From contig MGTY01000019.1 in the NCBI GenBank assembly GCA_001799695.1, positions 1-40,582 on the forward strand: a DNA stretch of 40,582 bases, given 5' to 3'. How positions within the stretch are numbered: position 1 is the first letter of the stretch; every line of letters begins with the position of its first letter. A program made the position numbers and the translations under genes. This stretch comes from Elusimicrobia bacterium GWA2_69_24. GTDB lineage: Bacteria > Elusimicrobiota > Elusimicrobia > UBA1565. The notes under the pieces are model-generated. The model saw only the letters and a program-made list of their open reading frames with translations. It had not been told where the DNA came from and did no database searches. This document shows, one piece after another, positions 16,200 to 24,945 of this stretch.

Positions 16200-17310
16200 C
16201 GACGACCTCCTGGTAGATCTTGAGGACGTTGCGCACCGTCTGGTCCCAGCGGAAGTGGCGCTCGACGCGCTCCGCCGCGGCGGCGCCGAAGCGCGCGCGG
16301 AGCGGCTCGTCGCGGAGGAGCCGGGCCACGCGCTCGGCGAAGGCCGGGCGGTCGTTGGCCTGCGTGAGGAACCCCGTGGCGCCGTCCTCCACCATCTCGC
16401 CGAGGGAGGCGACGCGGAAGGCCACGACGGGCTTGCCGCAGGACATCGCCTCTTGCGGCGCGAGCGGAAAGCCTTCGAGGAGCGACGGGAAGACGAACAC
16501 GTCCGCGAGGTTCAGGGCGGCGACCTTCTCGGCCTCCGGAAGGTACCCGGTGAAGAGCACGGCCTCCTCGAGGCCGAGCTCGCGGGCGCGGCGCTCGAGC
16601 GGCCCGCGGAGCGGGCCCGCGCCGATCCACACGAGGACGACGTCGGGGCCGAGCGCGCCGCGCACGTCGCGGAGCACCTCGAGCATGAAGAACGGGTTCT
16701 TCCGCTCGATGAGGGGGCCGAGCGAGAGCAGCACCCGCCGGCCCTCGAGCGCGAAGCGCCGGGCGAGCGCCCGGTCCCTGGCGCGGGGCTCGTACTTGCG
16801 CCCGACGCCGCAGTGGACGACGCGCACGTGCTCGGTCCCCAGTCCCAGCTCGTCGGCGAGCTGCCGGCGGGCGAACTCGCTGTCGGTGACGACGCAGTCG
16901 GAGGCCGCGAGCACCCGCCGCTCGAGGTGCGGGTTGAGCGGGCTCGGGTCCAGGTGGTGGTGGTGCGTGACGATCGGCACCGGCAGGCGGTACCGCCGCC
17001 GCGCCAGCAGGGCGGCCGGCCCGACGTAGCGCACCGAGTGGGCGCGCAGGAGGTCGAAGCCGTGGCGGTCCCAGACCCGCTTCACGTAGCGTGGAAAGAC
17101 GAACGGCGTCACCGGCCAGCGCAGGCCCTTCGGCGGCCAGACCGGATGGACCCTGCAGCCCGGGACGTCGTCGTGGGGCTTGCCGCGCGCCAGGAGAATG
17201 TGCAGCTCGACGCCGAGCCCGGCGAGGTCGCGCAGCAGCTCGCGCTCGTAGACCTCCCCGCCGGAGCCGGACTCCGGCGCGATGCCGCAGTGGGGCGTGC
17301 AGACCCTCAT
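16177..17310 (-). CDS. Glycosyltransferase family 4
   Basis: A 377-residue GT4 glycosyltransferase. It begins MRVCTPHCGIAPESGSGGEV with the glycine loop of the acceptor site, and has a histidine-rich VTHHHHLD stretch after the first domain, LSLGPLIERKNPFFMLEVL in the linker and the E-x7-E donor motif in SLLEGFPLAPQEAMSCGKP. The ATG at 17310 overlaps the aminotransferase stop as ATGA. Donor is unknown; an amino sugar made by the two upstream aminotransferases is one possibility. Confidence 0.9.
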   Translation of the reverse strand: MRVCTPHCGIAPESGSGGEVYERELLRDLAGLGVELHILLARGKPHDDVPGCRVHPVWPPKGLRWPVTPFVFPRYVKRVWDRHGFDLLRAHSVRYVGPAALLARRRYRLPVPIVTHHHHLDPSPLNPHLERRVLAASDCVVTDSEFARRQLADELGLGTEHVRVVHCGVGRKYEPRARDRALARRFALEGRRVLLSLGPLIERKNPFFMLEVLRDVRGALGPDVVLVWIGAGPLRGPLERRARELGLEEAVLFTGYLPEAEKVAALNLADVFVFPSLLEGFPLAPQEAMSCGKPVVAFRVASLGEMVEDGATGFLTQANDRPAFAERVARLLRDEPLRARFGAAAAERVERHFRWDQTVRNVLKIYQEVVDDFGRRG

Positions 17311-18428
17311 CCGGCGCCGCCCTGGGCCGCCCGGCGGAGGGTGTCCACGATCAGGTCCTTGTCGCCGGCCTCGAGCCCGGGGGAGTTGGAGACGTAGAGG
17401 CCGCGCGCGAAGACGTCCGCGGCGGCCGGCGTGGCGGCCGGATCGAACCCGAGCGCGCGGTACGGCGCCTGCGCGGGGATCAGCGAGAAGAAGGGGCGGG
17501 TCTCGACACCCGCGGCCTGGAGCAGGCGCTCGGCCCGCGCCCTGAGCTCGGGCGTGCGGAAGAGCACCCAGTACGCGAACGGCGCGCTGCGGGCCCAGGG
17601 CCGGTCCACCGGCAGCCGGGTGATCGCGTCCTCCAGGCCGGTGAGGCGCGCGTTCAGCTCCGCCACGTTGGCGCGCCGACGGGCGAGGAAGTCCTCCGCC
17701 CGGGCCAGCTGGGTGACGCCGACCGCGGCGTGCAGGTCGGTCATCTTGTAGTTCCCGCCGAGGAGCGTGTGCACGAAAGGCTGCCCGGGCGCCTGACCGA
17801 AGTTCCGTATCGACGCCATCCGGGCGGCCAGTGCCTCTTCGTTCGTGGTCGCCATCCCCCCCTCGCCGCTCGTCACGAGCTTGTTGGCGTAGAGGGAGAA
17901 CGTCCCGACGGCCGCGAGGCCGCCGACCCGGCGCCCCCGGTACTCCGCCCCGGCGGCCTGCGAGGCGTCCTCGATCACCGGAAGCCCGTGCCGGCCGGCG
18001 AGGGCGAGCACCGGATCGAGGTCCACGGGGTGGCCGAAGAGGTGGACGACGAGGATCGCGCGCGTCCGCCCGGTGAGTCGCTTCTCGATCTGCGCGGCCT
18101 CGCTGTTGAGCGTGCCCGGGTCGACGTCCGCGAAGACCGGTCGCGCCCCCGCGAACAGGATCGCGTTGGCGGAGGCGATGCACGAGAGCGGGGTGGTGAC
18201 GACCTCGTCGCCGGGCCCGACGCCGAGCGCGAGGAGGGCCACGTGGAGCGCGGCGGTCCCCGTGCTCGTGGCCACCGCGGCGCGTACGTCGCAGAACCGG
18301 GCGAAGGCGGCCTCGAGGTCCCGCACGCGCGCGCCCTGGGTGACCCAGCCGCTCCGCATCACCGCGAGCACGGCCTCGGCCTCGGCCTCGCCGAGCTCGG
18401 GACTCGCCACCGGGACCCGCCAGGCCAT
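17307..18428 (-). CDS. DegT/DnrJ/EryC1 sugar aminotransferase
   Basis: A 373-residue PLP-dependent nucleotide-sugar aminotransferase. Family motifs are STGTAALHVALLALGVGPGD, VIEDASQAAGAEYRGR (the Asp holds the pyridine nitrogen) and the Schiff-base lysine K183 in SLYANKLVTSGEGG. It transfers an amino group, usually from glutamate, to a 4-keto (or 3-keto) deoxysugar nucleotide. It follows a clearly related aminotransferase gene by five bases, so the pair looks like a tandem duplication that has diverged. The substrate is probably a UDP-, dTDP- or GDP-linked keto sugar. Confidence 0.9.
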   Translation of the reverse strand: MAWRVPVASPELGEAEAEAVLAVMRSGWVTQGARVRDLEAAFARFCDVRAAVATSTGTAALHVALLALGVGPGDEVVTTPLSCIASANAILFAGARPVFADVDPGTLNSEAAQIEKRLTGRTRAILVVHLFGHPVDLDPVLALAGRHGLPVIEDASQAAGAEYRGRRVGGLAAVGTFSLYANKLVTSGEGGMATTNEEALAARMASIRNFGQAPGQPFVHTLLGGNYKMTDLHAAVGVTQLARAEDFLARRRANVAELNARLTGLEDAITRLPVDRPWARSAPFAYWVLFRTPELRARAERLLQAAGVETRPFFSLIPAQAPYRALGFDPAATPAAADVFARGLYVSNSPGLEAGDKDLIVDTLRRAAQGGAG

Positions 18429-18433
18429 CGCGG

Positions 18434-19546
18434 CTAGGCCTCGAGCGCGTGCGCGAGCGCCCGCGCCACGCGCTCGACGGCGTCGCGGGTCAGCCCGTAT
18501 CCCGACGGCAGGTTCACGCCCCGCGCCGCCAGATCCTCGGCGACGGGGAACCGCTCGCCCGTGGCGTACGGCGGGAGCGTGTGCATCGGGTGGAAGAAGG
18601 GCCGGCTCTCGACGCCCGCGTCGGCGAGCCGCGCGACGATCTCCGCCGCGCCGGCCCCGTCCGGGGGCAGCAGCACCGAGGACAGCCAGAACGCGTTCTT
18701 CGCCCACGGGAGCTCCGGCTGCAGCCCGAGCCCACGGCGCCGGACGAGGTCGGCGAGGCTCTCGGCGTACCACCCCGCCACGCGCCGGCGCGCTTCGACG
18801 AGCTGCGGCAGCCGCTCGACCTGCGCGACGCCGACCGCCGCCTGCAGGTTGGTCATGCGGTAGTTGAAGCCGACGACCTCGTGCCAGTAGCGTCGCTTGG
18901 CGTCCATCCCGTGGTCGCGCAGCAGCGCCAACCGCTCGCGGAGGGCCGGGTCGTCGGTCAGGCACATGCCCCCCTCGCCGGTCGTGATGATCTTGTTGCC
19001 GTAGAACGAGAAGCACCCGACGTGGCCCAGGGCGCCGACGCGCCGTCCCCGGTACTCGGCGCCGAGCGCCTCGGCGGCGTCCTCGATCACGACCAGGTTC
19101 CGCCGCCGCGCGACGGCGAGCACCGCGTCCATGTCGCACGGGTGGCCGTAGAGGTGCACGGGAACGATCGCCCGGGTCCGGTCCGTGACCCGCGCCTCGA
19201 GGTCGCGCACGTCGAGGCCCCAGTGTGTGCGATCGGCCTCGACGAACACCGGACGCGCGCCGCAGTACCGGACCGCGTTCGCCGTCGCGACGAACGTGAG
19301 CGTCGGGACCACCACCTCGTCGTCCGGGCCGACACCCGCCGCGGCGAGGGCCAGGTGGAGCGCGGCGGTGCCGTTCATCACGGCGACGCCGAAGCGCGCG
19401 GCGCAGAATGCCGCCAGGCCCGTCTCGAAGCGGGGGATGTAGGCGCCGAGCGAGCTGATCCAGCCGGAGTTGATCGCGTCCAGCACGTTCGCGACCTCGG
19501 CGGGCCCGAGGTCGGGCCGCGCCAGCGGAATCCGGTGCGGGGTCAC
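18434..19546 (-). CDS. DegT-family sugar aminotransferase, perosamine-synthase-like
   Basis: A 370-residue PLP aminotransferase with NGTAALHLALAAAGVGPDDE, the VIEDAAEALGAEYRGRRVG stretch and catalytic K185 in SFYGNKIITTGEGG. The YRMTNLQAAVGVAQVE and FFHPMHTLPPY segments recall GDP-perosamine synthase (Per), which aminates GDP-4-keto-6-deoxymannose. This fits the GDP-mannose dehydratase-like gene later in the operon, but related enzymes act on other 4-keto sugars. The GTG at 19546 overlaps the flippase stop (GTGA). Confidence 0.88.
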   Translation of the reverse strand: MTPHRIPLARPDLGPAEVANVLDAINSGWISSLGAYIPRFETGLAAFCAARFGVAVMNGTAALHLALAAAGVGPDDEVVVPTLTFVATANAVRYCGARPVFVEADRTHWGLDVRDLEARVTDRTRAIVPVHLYGHPCDMDAVLAVARRRNLVVIEDAAEALGAEYRGRRVGALGHVGCFSFYGNKIITTGEGGMCLTDDPALRERLALLRDHGMDAKRRYWHEVVGFNYRMTNLQAAVGVAQVERLPQLVEARRRVAGWYAESLADLVRRRGLGLQPELPWAKNAFWLSSVLLPPDGAGAAEIVARLADAGVESRPFFHPMHTLPPYATGERFPVAEDLAARGVNLPSGYGLTRDAVERVARALAHALEA

Positions 19547-21387
19547 GGCTGCTCCCCCCTGACGGCGCCCGCCGCCGACAGCTCCTGCGCGCGCACGTAC
19601 TCGCGGAATTCGTCGCTCGCCGCGAGCAGCTCCGCGAACGTCCCGGAGGCGACGATCTGCCCCCCGCGGACGAAATGGATCTCGTCCGCGTCCTTGATCG
19701 TCGACAGCCGATGCGCAACACTCAGGATGGTCGTCTCCCCGCGCTGCCGCTCGATGGCCTGCCGGATCAGCAGCTCGCTGCGCCCGTCCACGGCGCTCGT
19801 CGCCTCGTCGAGGATCAGCACTTGCGGCCGGCGCAGCAGCGCCCGCGCCAGCGCGATGCGCTGGCGTTGCCCGCCCGAGAGCGCGGTCCCCAGGTTGCCG
19901 ACGTTGGCCGCGTAGCCGTCGGGCAAACGCTCGATGAACTCCTCCGCGTGCGCCTCGCGGGCGGCCTGCCGGACGTCGGCGTCGGTCGCCTCCGCGCACC
20001 CGTAGGCGATGTTCGCGCGGATCGTGTCGTGCAGCAGCACCGGGTTCTGCTCGACCAGGGTGATCGCCCGCCGCAGGCCCGCGAGCTGGAACTCGGGCAG
20101 CCCGACGCCGTCGACCAGGATCTCGCCCTTGCTCGGGTCGTGGAGGCGGCAGAGGAGCAGACATAGGGTGCTCTTGCCCGAGCCGGAGGGCCCCGTGAGG
20201 GCGACGTGCCGCCCGCGGCGGAGCTCGAAGGACACGTCCCGCAGCACCGGCGTCTCGCCGTCGTAGCTGAAGGACACGCCCCGCCCCTCGATCCGCTCCA
20301 CCCGCGCCGGGAACCGCCGCGCGCCGTCCGTCATGCGATGCGCCCGCAGGAAGTCGATCTCGCCCGCGAATCGCCGATACGCGGCGAGGCCGTCGCCCAT
20401 GGTGCCGAGGGCGTGGTTGAGCCCGTTCATGATCGGCAGGAGCCGCGAGAAGAGCAGGATGAAGGGCACGACCCATCCGACCGCGCCCGGCGCGCCCCCG
20501 GTGAGGGCCACGGCCAGCAGGACCACGCCCACGACGCCGACGATACCCAGCACATGATACACGGGCCCGATCAGCCCGGCGATCCGCTGCAGCCGCAGGT
20601 CCTGCCGGAACATGTCGAGGTAGCGGGCCGCGAACCGCTCGCGCTCGCGCGCCTGCCCGCCGAAGACGTGCACGCCGGCGAGGAAGGGCAGCAGTTCGGC
20701 AAGGTAGCTGTTCAGGGTCGTCCGGGAGTCCATGCGGCCCCGGCTCGATCGGTAGATCCACGTGAAGAAGCGCGTGAGCGGCAGCGCGCCCGCGAGGAGC
20801 AGCCCGACCACCACGGCCGTCAGGCTCGGGGAGAGGGTGCTCATGATCGCCAGCACGGTGAGCGTGACGACGACCATCTCGCCGAAGGTCAAGAGCTGGA
20901 GCACGAGGCTGCTCAGGCGGTTCGCCTCGATGTGCAACAGGCTCTGCCAGTAGCCGTGATGCGGGCGGGCGCTCACCTTGAACTGGGCCGAGACCAGCGC
21001 GTCGTGCAGACGCGCGCGGTGGACGTTCGCGACACGCATCGACAGCCAGGTCTTGAGCAGCCCGTTCGCGTACGCGAGCGCCTCGCGCCCGGCCACCGCG
21101 AGCAGGATCAGTCCACCGATCAGCGGGAGCTGCCGCCCCGGGTCCACGGTGTTGATCCACTGCGCCACGCGCGGGAGCTGCGGCAGGGAGACGGTGAGCG
21201 CCGCCGCGGGCCCACCGAGGAGCTTCTGCAGGAAGGGCAGGATCAGGATGATCCCGGCCCCCTCGAACAGGGTCGTGACGGCGCCCAGGCCGATCACGAG
21301 CGCCGCGAGCGCCCAGGCCCGGTGGAGCCCGCCGAGCAGGCTCGCGACACTCCGCACGCCGTCCGTGACCGACCCCGTCGCGCTCAT
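19543..21387 (-). CDS. ABC transporter flippase (MsbA/PglK type)
   Basis: A 614-residue half-transporter with a membrane domain (about six helices, residues 25-340) fused to an ATPase domain. Walker A is GPSGSGKST (399-407), the signature is LSGGQRQ (503-509) and Walker B is VLILDEAT (523-530). The architecture matches exporters such as MsbA and the lipid-linked oligosaccharide flippase PglK. Within this operon it is the only candidate for moving the undecaprenyl-linked glycan across the inner membrane, since no Wzx-type flippase is seen. It follows the methyltransferase gene by 19 bases. Confidence 0.92.
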   Translation of the reverse strand: MSATGSVTDGVRSVASLLGGLHRAWALAALVIGLGAVTTLFEGAGIILILPFLQKLLGGPAAALTVSLPQLPRVAQWINTVDPGRQLPLIGGLILLAVAGREALAYANGLLKTWLSMRVANVHRARLHDALVSAQFKVSARPHHGYWQSLLHIEANRLSSLVLQLLTFGEMVVVTLTVLAIMSTLSPSLTAVVVGLLLAGALPLTRFFTWIYRSSRGRMDSRTTLNSYLAELLPFLAGVHVFGGQARERERFAARYLDMFRQDLRLQRIAGLIGPVYHVLGIVGVVGVVLLAVALTGGAPGAVGWVVPFILLFSRLLPIMNGLNHALGTMGDGLAAYRRFAGEIDFLRAHRMTDGARRFPARVERIEGRGVSFSYDGETPVLRDVSFELRRGRHVALTGPSGSGKSTLCLLLCRLHDPSKGEILVDGVGLPEFQLAGLRRAITLVEQNPVLLHDTIRANIAYGCAEATDADVRQAAREAHAEEFIERLPDGYAANVGNLGTALSGGQRQRIALARALLRRPQVLILDEATSAVDGRSELLIRQAIERQRGETTILSVAHRLSTIKDADEIHFVRGGQIVASGTFAELLAASDEFREYVRAQELSAAGAVRGEQP

Positions 21388-21406
21388 CGCCCTCCCTCGC
21401 GTCCCG

Positions 21407-22192
21407 TCACCGGAGCGGCACCACCACGAGGTGCCGGGCGCCGTTGCTCTGCAGGACCCCCGGCACGTCCGACACCTCGCACGGCAGGCCGAGGCGTCGC
21501 AGCATTGCGGGCAGGTCCGGCGACCACTGGATGTAGTCGCCGGTCACCTTGCGCGAGGGCCGCCACCACGCCGGTCCCTTGACGACCTCGTTCGTCCCGC
21601 TGAGCTGCTCGCACAGCACGAGGTGGCGCCGCGCGTGACGCCGCATCTCCGCCAGGAGCCCGGGGAGCGCTCCCGGGTGGAGGTGGATCAGCACACCCAT
21701 GGTGAAGATGATGTCCACGGTGCGGCCGGCGAGCATCGCCGCGGACTCGTAGAGGTCGCCGACGAGGAACTCGCCCCGGACGCGGCTCTGCGCGTGCGCG
21801 ACCGCCTCGGGGCTGATGTCGATGCCGCCGAGCCGCATGCGGGGGTAGCGCTCCTGCAGGACGTACAGGTTGCGCCCGGAGGCGCAGCCGATCTCCAGCG
21901 CGCTCTCGGCCGCGGCGAACGGCGGCAGCGCCGCCAGCCACTCGCTGCGCCGGCTGGCGCGGGTCCGCCGCTCCACCCGATCGACCTCGTCCCAGTACCC
22001 CGGGACGTACTTCGCGGAGCGGTGGGCGGCGCCGCGCCAGACGGCGGCGGTGACCGCCTTGACGCGCTCGAGGTCGGCCTGCGCGTAGCGCTCGTGGGCC
22101 GGCGTCAGCGCGATCCGCACCGCGCGCCGCAGCCCGGCGGGCACCAGGGGGCGGACGAGCCGCTTGAGCCGATCGAGGCGGGCACCGGTCAC
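21407..22192 (-). CDS. SAM-dependent methyltransferase (pseudaminate-biosynthesis-type)
   Basis: A 261-residue methyltransferase with motif I LEIGCASG (99-106), the LGGIDISPEAVAHA strand and VDIIFTMGVLIHLHPG. The IHL-HP stretch resembles methyltransferases that often sit beside nonulosonic acid genes. The N-terminal 90 residues are helical with a YWDEVDRVERRTRAS region. The GTG at 22192 overlaps the NeuB-family gene stop (GTGA), so the longer frame is a shadow. Acceptor is unknown; the position beside neuB suggests a nonulosonic acid or its neighbour sugar. Confidence 0.86.
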   Translation of the reverse strand: MTGARLDRLKRLVRPLVPAGLRRAVRIALTPAHERYAQADLERVKAVTAAVWRGAAHRSAKYVPGYWDEVDRVERRTRASRRSEWLAALPPFAAAESALEIGCASGRNLYVLQERYPRMRLGGIDISPEAVAHAQSRVRGEFLVGDLYESAAMLAGRTVDIIFTMGVLIHLHPGALPGLLAEMRRHARRHLVLCEQLSGTNEVVKGPAWWRPSRKVTGDYIQWSPDLPAMLRRLGLPCEVSDVPGVLQSNGARHLVVVPLR

Positions 22193-23235
22193 CAGGCGAG
22201 CGCCTCCCTCGGCAGCAGGGTGTCGCCCGCCACATCCGCGCGGGCCACCACCCCGATCAGCCGCGGCAGGTCGCGCGGCGAGATCCCGGTCCCGGGCCCC
22301 TTGACGGCGAGGTCCGCGGCCGTGATGACCGCGCCCTTCCGGATGTCCCGCGCGGCCACGACGCTCTTCGCCAGCCGCGCCCGCACGGGCTCCTCGCGGG
22401 GCAGCAGGCGCTTGACGGGCGCCCCCAGCGCGGCCTCGATGTTCCGGACGTTGCGAACGAGCAGCTCGAGCCCTCGCGGCTCGAGGGAGGCGGCATGATC
22501 GGGGCCCGGCAGGGTCCGGTCGAGCGTGACGTGCCGCTCGACCACGACCGCGCCGAGCGCCACGGCGGCCTCGGTGGGCGCCAGCCCGCGCTCGTGGCCG
22601 GAGTAGCCCACGAGCACGCCGAACTCGCGCCGCAGCAGCTCCATCGCGCGCAGGTTGAGGTCCTCGTTCTCCGCCGGGTACGTCGAGGTGCACTGCAGCA
22701 GGACGAGCTGATCGTGGTGGCGCCGGATGGTGCCGACGGCGTCGGCGATCTCGTCGAGCTCGCTCATCCCCGTCGACATGAGGATCGGGCGCCGCTTGCG
22801 CGCGATGTGGTCGATCAGCGGCAGGTTGGTGACGTCCGCCGAGGCGATCTTGAACGCCGGGACGCCCAGCTCCTCCACGAAATCGGCACTCCGCCGGTCC
22901 CAGGCGCTGGCGAGCAGCGTGACGCCCTGCTTGCGCGCCGCGTCGGCCAGCTCCCAGAACACCTCCTCCGGCAGCTCGAGGCGCTCGCGGTGCTCGCCGT
23001 ACGTCGCGCCGAGGGAGTTCGGCCTGAGGTACGGCGCGTCGAGCGCCGCACGAATCAGGATGTCGGGCACCGAGCGCTTCTGGAACTTCACCGCATCGGC
23101 GCCGGCGCGCGCGGCGATCTCCACGAGCCGGAGCGCCAGATCGCGCTCGCCGTTGTGGTTCACGCCGCCCTCGGCGACGACGTAGCAGGGCTGCCCCTCG
23201 CCGACCAGTCGCTCGCCGATCTGGATGGTCGTCAC
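22189..23235 (-). CDS. NeuB-family nonulosonic acid synthase (third copy)
   Basis: A 348-residue synthase that condenses phosphoenolpyruvate with a six-carbon amino sugar to give a nine-carbon nonulosonic acid. The active-site stretch E22 to G29 (AEGGVNHNG) is canonical, with N26, H27 and N28; further signatures are GADAVKFQ, FKIASADVTNLPLI, STGM and CTSTYPA. The C-terminal 60 residues are the SAF/antifreeze-like domain (KGAVITAADLAVKGPGTGI). The GTG at 23235 overlaps the cytidylyltransferase stop. No NeuC/LegG hydrolysing epimerase gene is present beside it, so its sugar substrate is unclear (ManNAc-like, legionaminic precursor or other). Confidence 0.9.
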   Translation of the reverse strand: MTTIQIGERLVGEGQPCYVVAEGGVNHNGERDLALRLVEIAARAGADAVKFQKRSVPDILIRAALDAPYLRPNSLGATYGEHRERLELPEEVFWELADAARKQGVTLLASAWDRRSADFVEELGVPAFKIASADVTNLPLIDHIARKRRPILMSTGMSELDEIADAVGTIRRHHDQLVLLQCTSTYPAENEDLNLRAMELLRREFGVLVGYSGHERGLAPTEAAVALGAVVVERHVTLDRTLPGPDHAASLEPRGLELLVRNVRNIEAALGAPVKRLLPREEPVRARLAKSVVAARDIRKGAVITAADLAVKGPGTGISPRDLPRLIGVVARADVAGDTLLPREALAW

Positions 23236-23960
23236 GGCTCCACTCCCCTGCCGAGGGCGCGCATGAGCGCCTCGGCGATCTCGAAGTCCCGCGCAGAGTC
23301 GAGGTTGACGTACCGCTCCGGGGCGGCGAAGTACGGCACGACGGCCGCGCCCTCGGTGCTCCCCGCCTCGACGATCTCCCGGCGCACCACGTCCACGACG
23401 CCCGCCGAGAGGTACAGGGGCTCCAGGCTCTGTCGCGGCACGTCCGGACCGCGCCGCCGCCGCTCGGCGGTGTCCAGGTAGGGCACGAGCCTCCCCTCCC
23501 GCAGCCGGTACATCTTAAACGGGTGCTCGCCCGCGGGCCGCACGGACTTCACGCAGTCGGCCCGCGTGCGCTCCCACAGCCCGACGGCCTCGTCGATCTC
23601 CTGCGCGGTCCGCAGCGGCTGCGTCGGGCGCAGGTGGACGATCGCGTCCGGGACGTATCCCGCGGCGTCGCCGAGCATCCGGAGCGCGTGCTGGAAGACC
23701 GGCAGGTCCGGGGTGTCGTCGGCGGCCAGCTCCGGCGGCCGCAGGAACGGCACCTCGGCGCCGTGCGCGCGCGCCACCTCGGCGATCTCGGGATCGTCGG
23801 TGGAGACGATGAGGCGGTCGAGGCTCTTCGCCCGGCGAGCGCTCTCGATCGACCACACGATCAGCGGCCGCCCGAGCAGCGGATGCAGGTTCTTCCGCGG
23901 CACGCTCTTCGAGCCTCCGCGCGCCGGGATGATGCCGAGCGCCCGGGTGTGCTCAGGCAT
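23232..23960 (-). CDS. CMP-nonulosonic acid cytidylyltransferase (NeuA-like)
   Basis: A 242-residue CMP-sugar synthetase. The CTP-binding motif IPARGGSKSVPRKN is at residues 11-24, followed by IVSTDDPEIAEVA, HLRPTQPLRTAQEIDEAV and the C-terminal AGVVDVVRREIVEAGS. It activates a nonulosonic acid as the CMP sugar for glycosyltransferases. It overlaps the preceding epimerase gene by eight bases and the following NeuB gene by four, so it is very likely the dedicated partner of that synthase. Confidence 0.9.
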   Translation of the reverse strand: MPEHTRALGIIPARGGSKSVPRKNLHPLLGRPLIVWSIESARRAKSLDRLIVSTDDPEIAEVARAHGAEVPFLRPPELAADDTPDLPVFQHALRMLGDAAGYVPDAIVHLRPTQPLRTAQEIDEAVGLWERTRADCVKSVRPAGEHPFKMYRLREGRLVPYLDTAERRRRGPDVPRQSLEPLYLSAGVVDVVRREIVEAGSTEGAAVVPYFAAPERYVNLDSARDFEIAEALMRALGRGVEP

Positions 23961-24945
23961 GCCGGCGTTCCGTGATCCAGCGCGTGCCGTGCTCCGCGAA
24001 CCAGCGGTACGTGTCCCGGAGCCCCTCCTCGAGCGTGAGCCGCGGCCTCCAGCCCAGCCGGGCCCGCAGCTTCTCGCCGGAGAGGTGCTCGAAGTAGCCC
24101 TTCTGGGACAGGTCCGTCGCCGCGACGACGGGCTCGACACCGGCGCCGGCGACGGCGATGAGCGTACGGACCAGCTCCAGCACGCTCACCGGCGCCGCCG
24201 GGGTGATGTTGAAGGCCTGGCCGCGGACAGCGGGCTCGGCCGCGTGCTCGGCCAGCAGCGCGTACGCCTCGACGGTGTCGCGCGCGTGCAGGTACGCCTT
24301 GACGGGGCTGCCGTCGCTCCGGATGACGGGCGGCTCGCCCCGGAGGAGCGCCAGCACCGAGCCCGTGACGATGTGGCTCGTGTGCGGGTCGCCGGGTCCG
24401 AAGCTGTTGACGTTCCGCGCGGCGACGACGGGCAGGTCGAAGTTCGCCGCGAAGGACCGCGCCAGGAGATCCGCGCACGCCTTGGAGACCCCGTAGGGGT
24501 CGAGCTGGTTCAGCGGCGCGTCCTCGGGAAACGGCGCGACGGCCTGGGGCCCGTAGGCATGGTTCGACGACGCGCACACGACGGCGCGCAGCGGTCCGGC
24601 GCGCCGGCACGCCTCCAGCACCGTCCACGTGCCGCGGACGTTCACCTCGAACGCGGCCACGGGCCCCGCCGCGGCGCCCTCGATCATGGACTGGCCGGCG
24701 AGGTGGAAGCACACGTCGATCGCGTGCTCGCGCAGGGCCCGCTCCACCGCCGCGCCGTCGAGCACGGTGCCGCGGGTCACCGGCACCCGGTCGGCCAGCC
24801 CGTGCACCGCCAGGCAGTCGCCGGTCGAGAGATCGAAGCCCCACGCCCGGGCGCCCCGATCCACCAGGACGCGGCCGAGCCACGCCCCGAGGAAGCCGCC
24901 CGCTCCGGTGATCATCACCCGACGGTCCTGCCAGAACTCGCTCAT
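23953..24945 (-). CDS. NAD-dependent sugar epimerase/dehydratase (CDP-glucose dehydratase-like)
   Basis: A 330-residue extended SDR. The opening FWQDRRVMITGAGGFLGAWL with TGAGGFLG at 13-20 resembles CDP-glucose 4,6-dehydratase (RfbG). The catalytic region has SSNHAYG (126-132) and Y151-x3-K155 (YGVSK); a NVNSFGPGD stretch follows. It acts on a nucleotide sugar, either by 4,6-dehydration or epimerisation. Being coupled to a NeuA/NeuB pair, it might supply the hexosamine precursor, or a further sugar of the glycan. The exact reaction is not assignable by eye. Confidence 0.82.
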   Translation of the reverse strand: MSEFWQDRRVMITGAGGFLGAWLGRVLVDRGARAWGFDLSTGDCLAVHGLADRVPVTRGTVLDGAAVERALREHAIDVCFHLAGQSMIEGAAAGPVAAFEVNVRGTWTVLEACRRAGPLRAVVCASSNHAYGPQAVAPFPEDAPLNQLDPYGVSKACADLLARSFAANFDLPVVAARNVNSFGPGDPHTSHIVTGSVLALLRGEPPVIRSDGSPVKAYLHARDTVEAYALLAEHAAEPAVRGQAFNITPAAPVSVLELVRTLIAVAGAGVEPVVAATDLSQKGYFEHLSGEKLRARLGWRPRLTLEEGLRDTYRWFAEHGTRWITERRHA

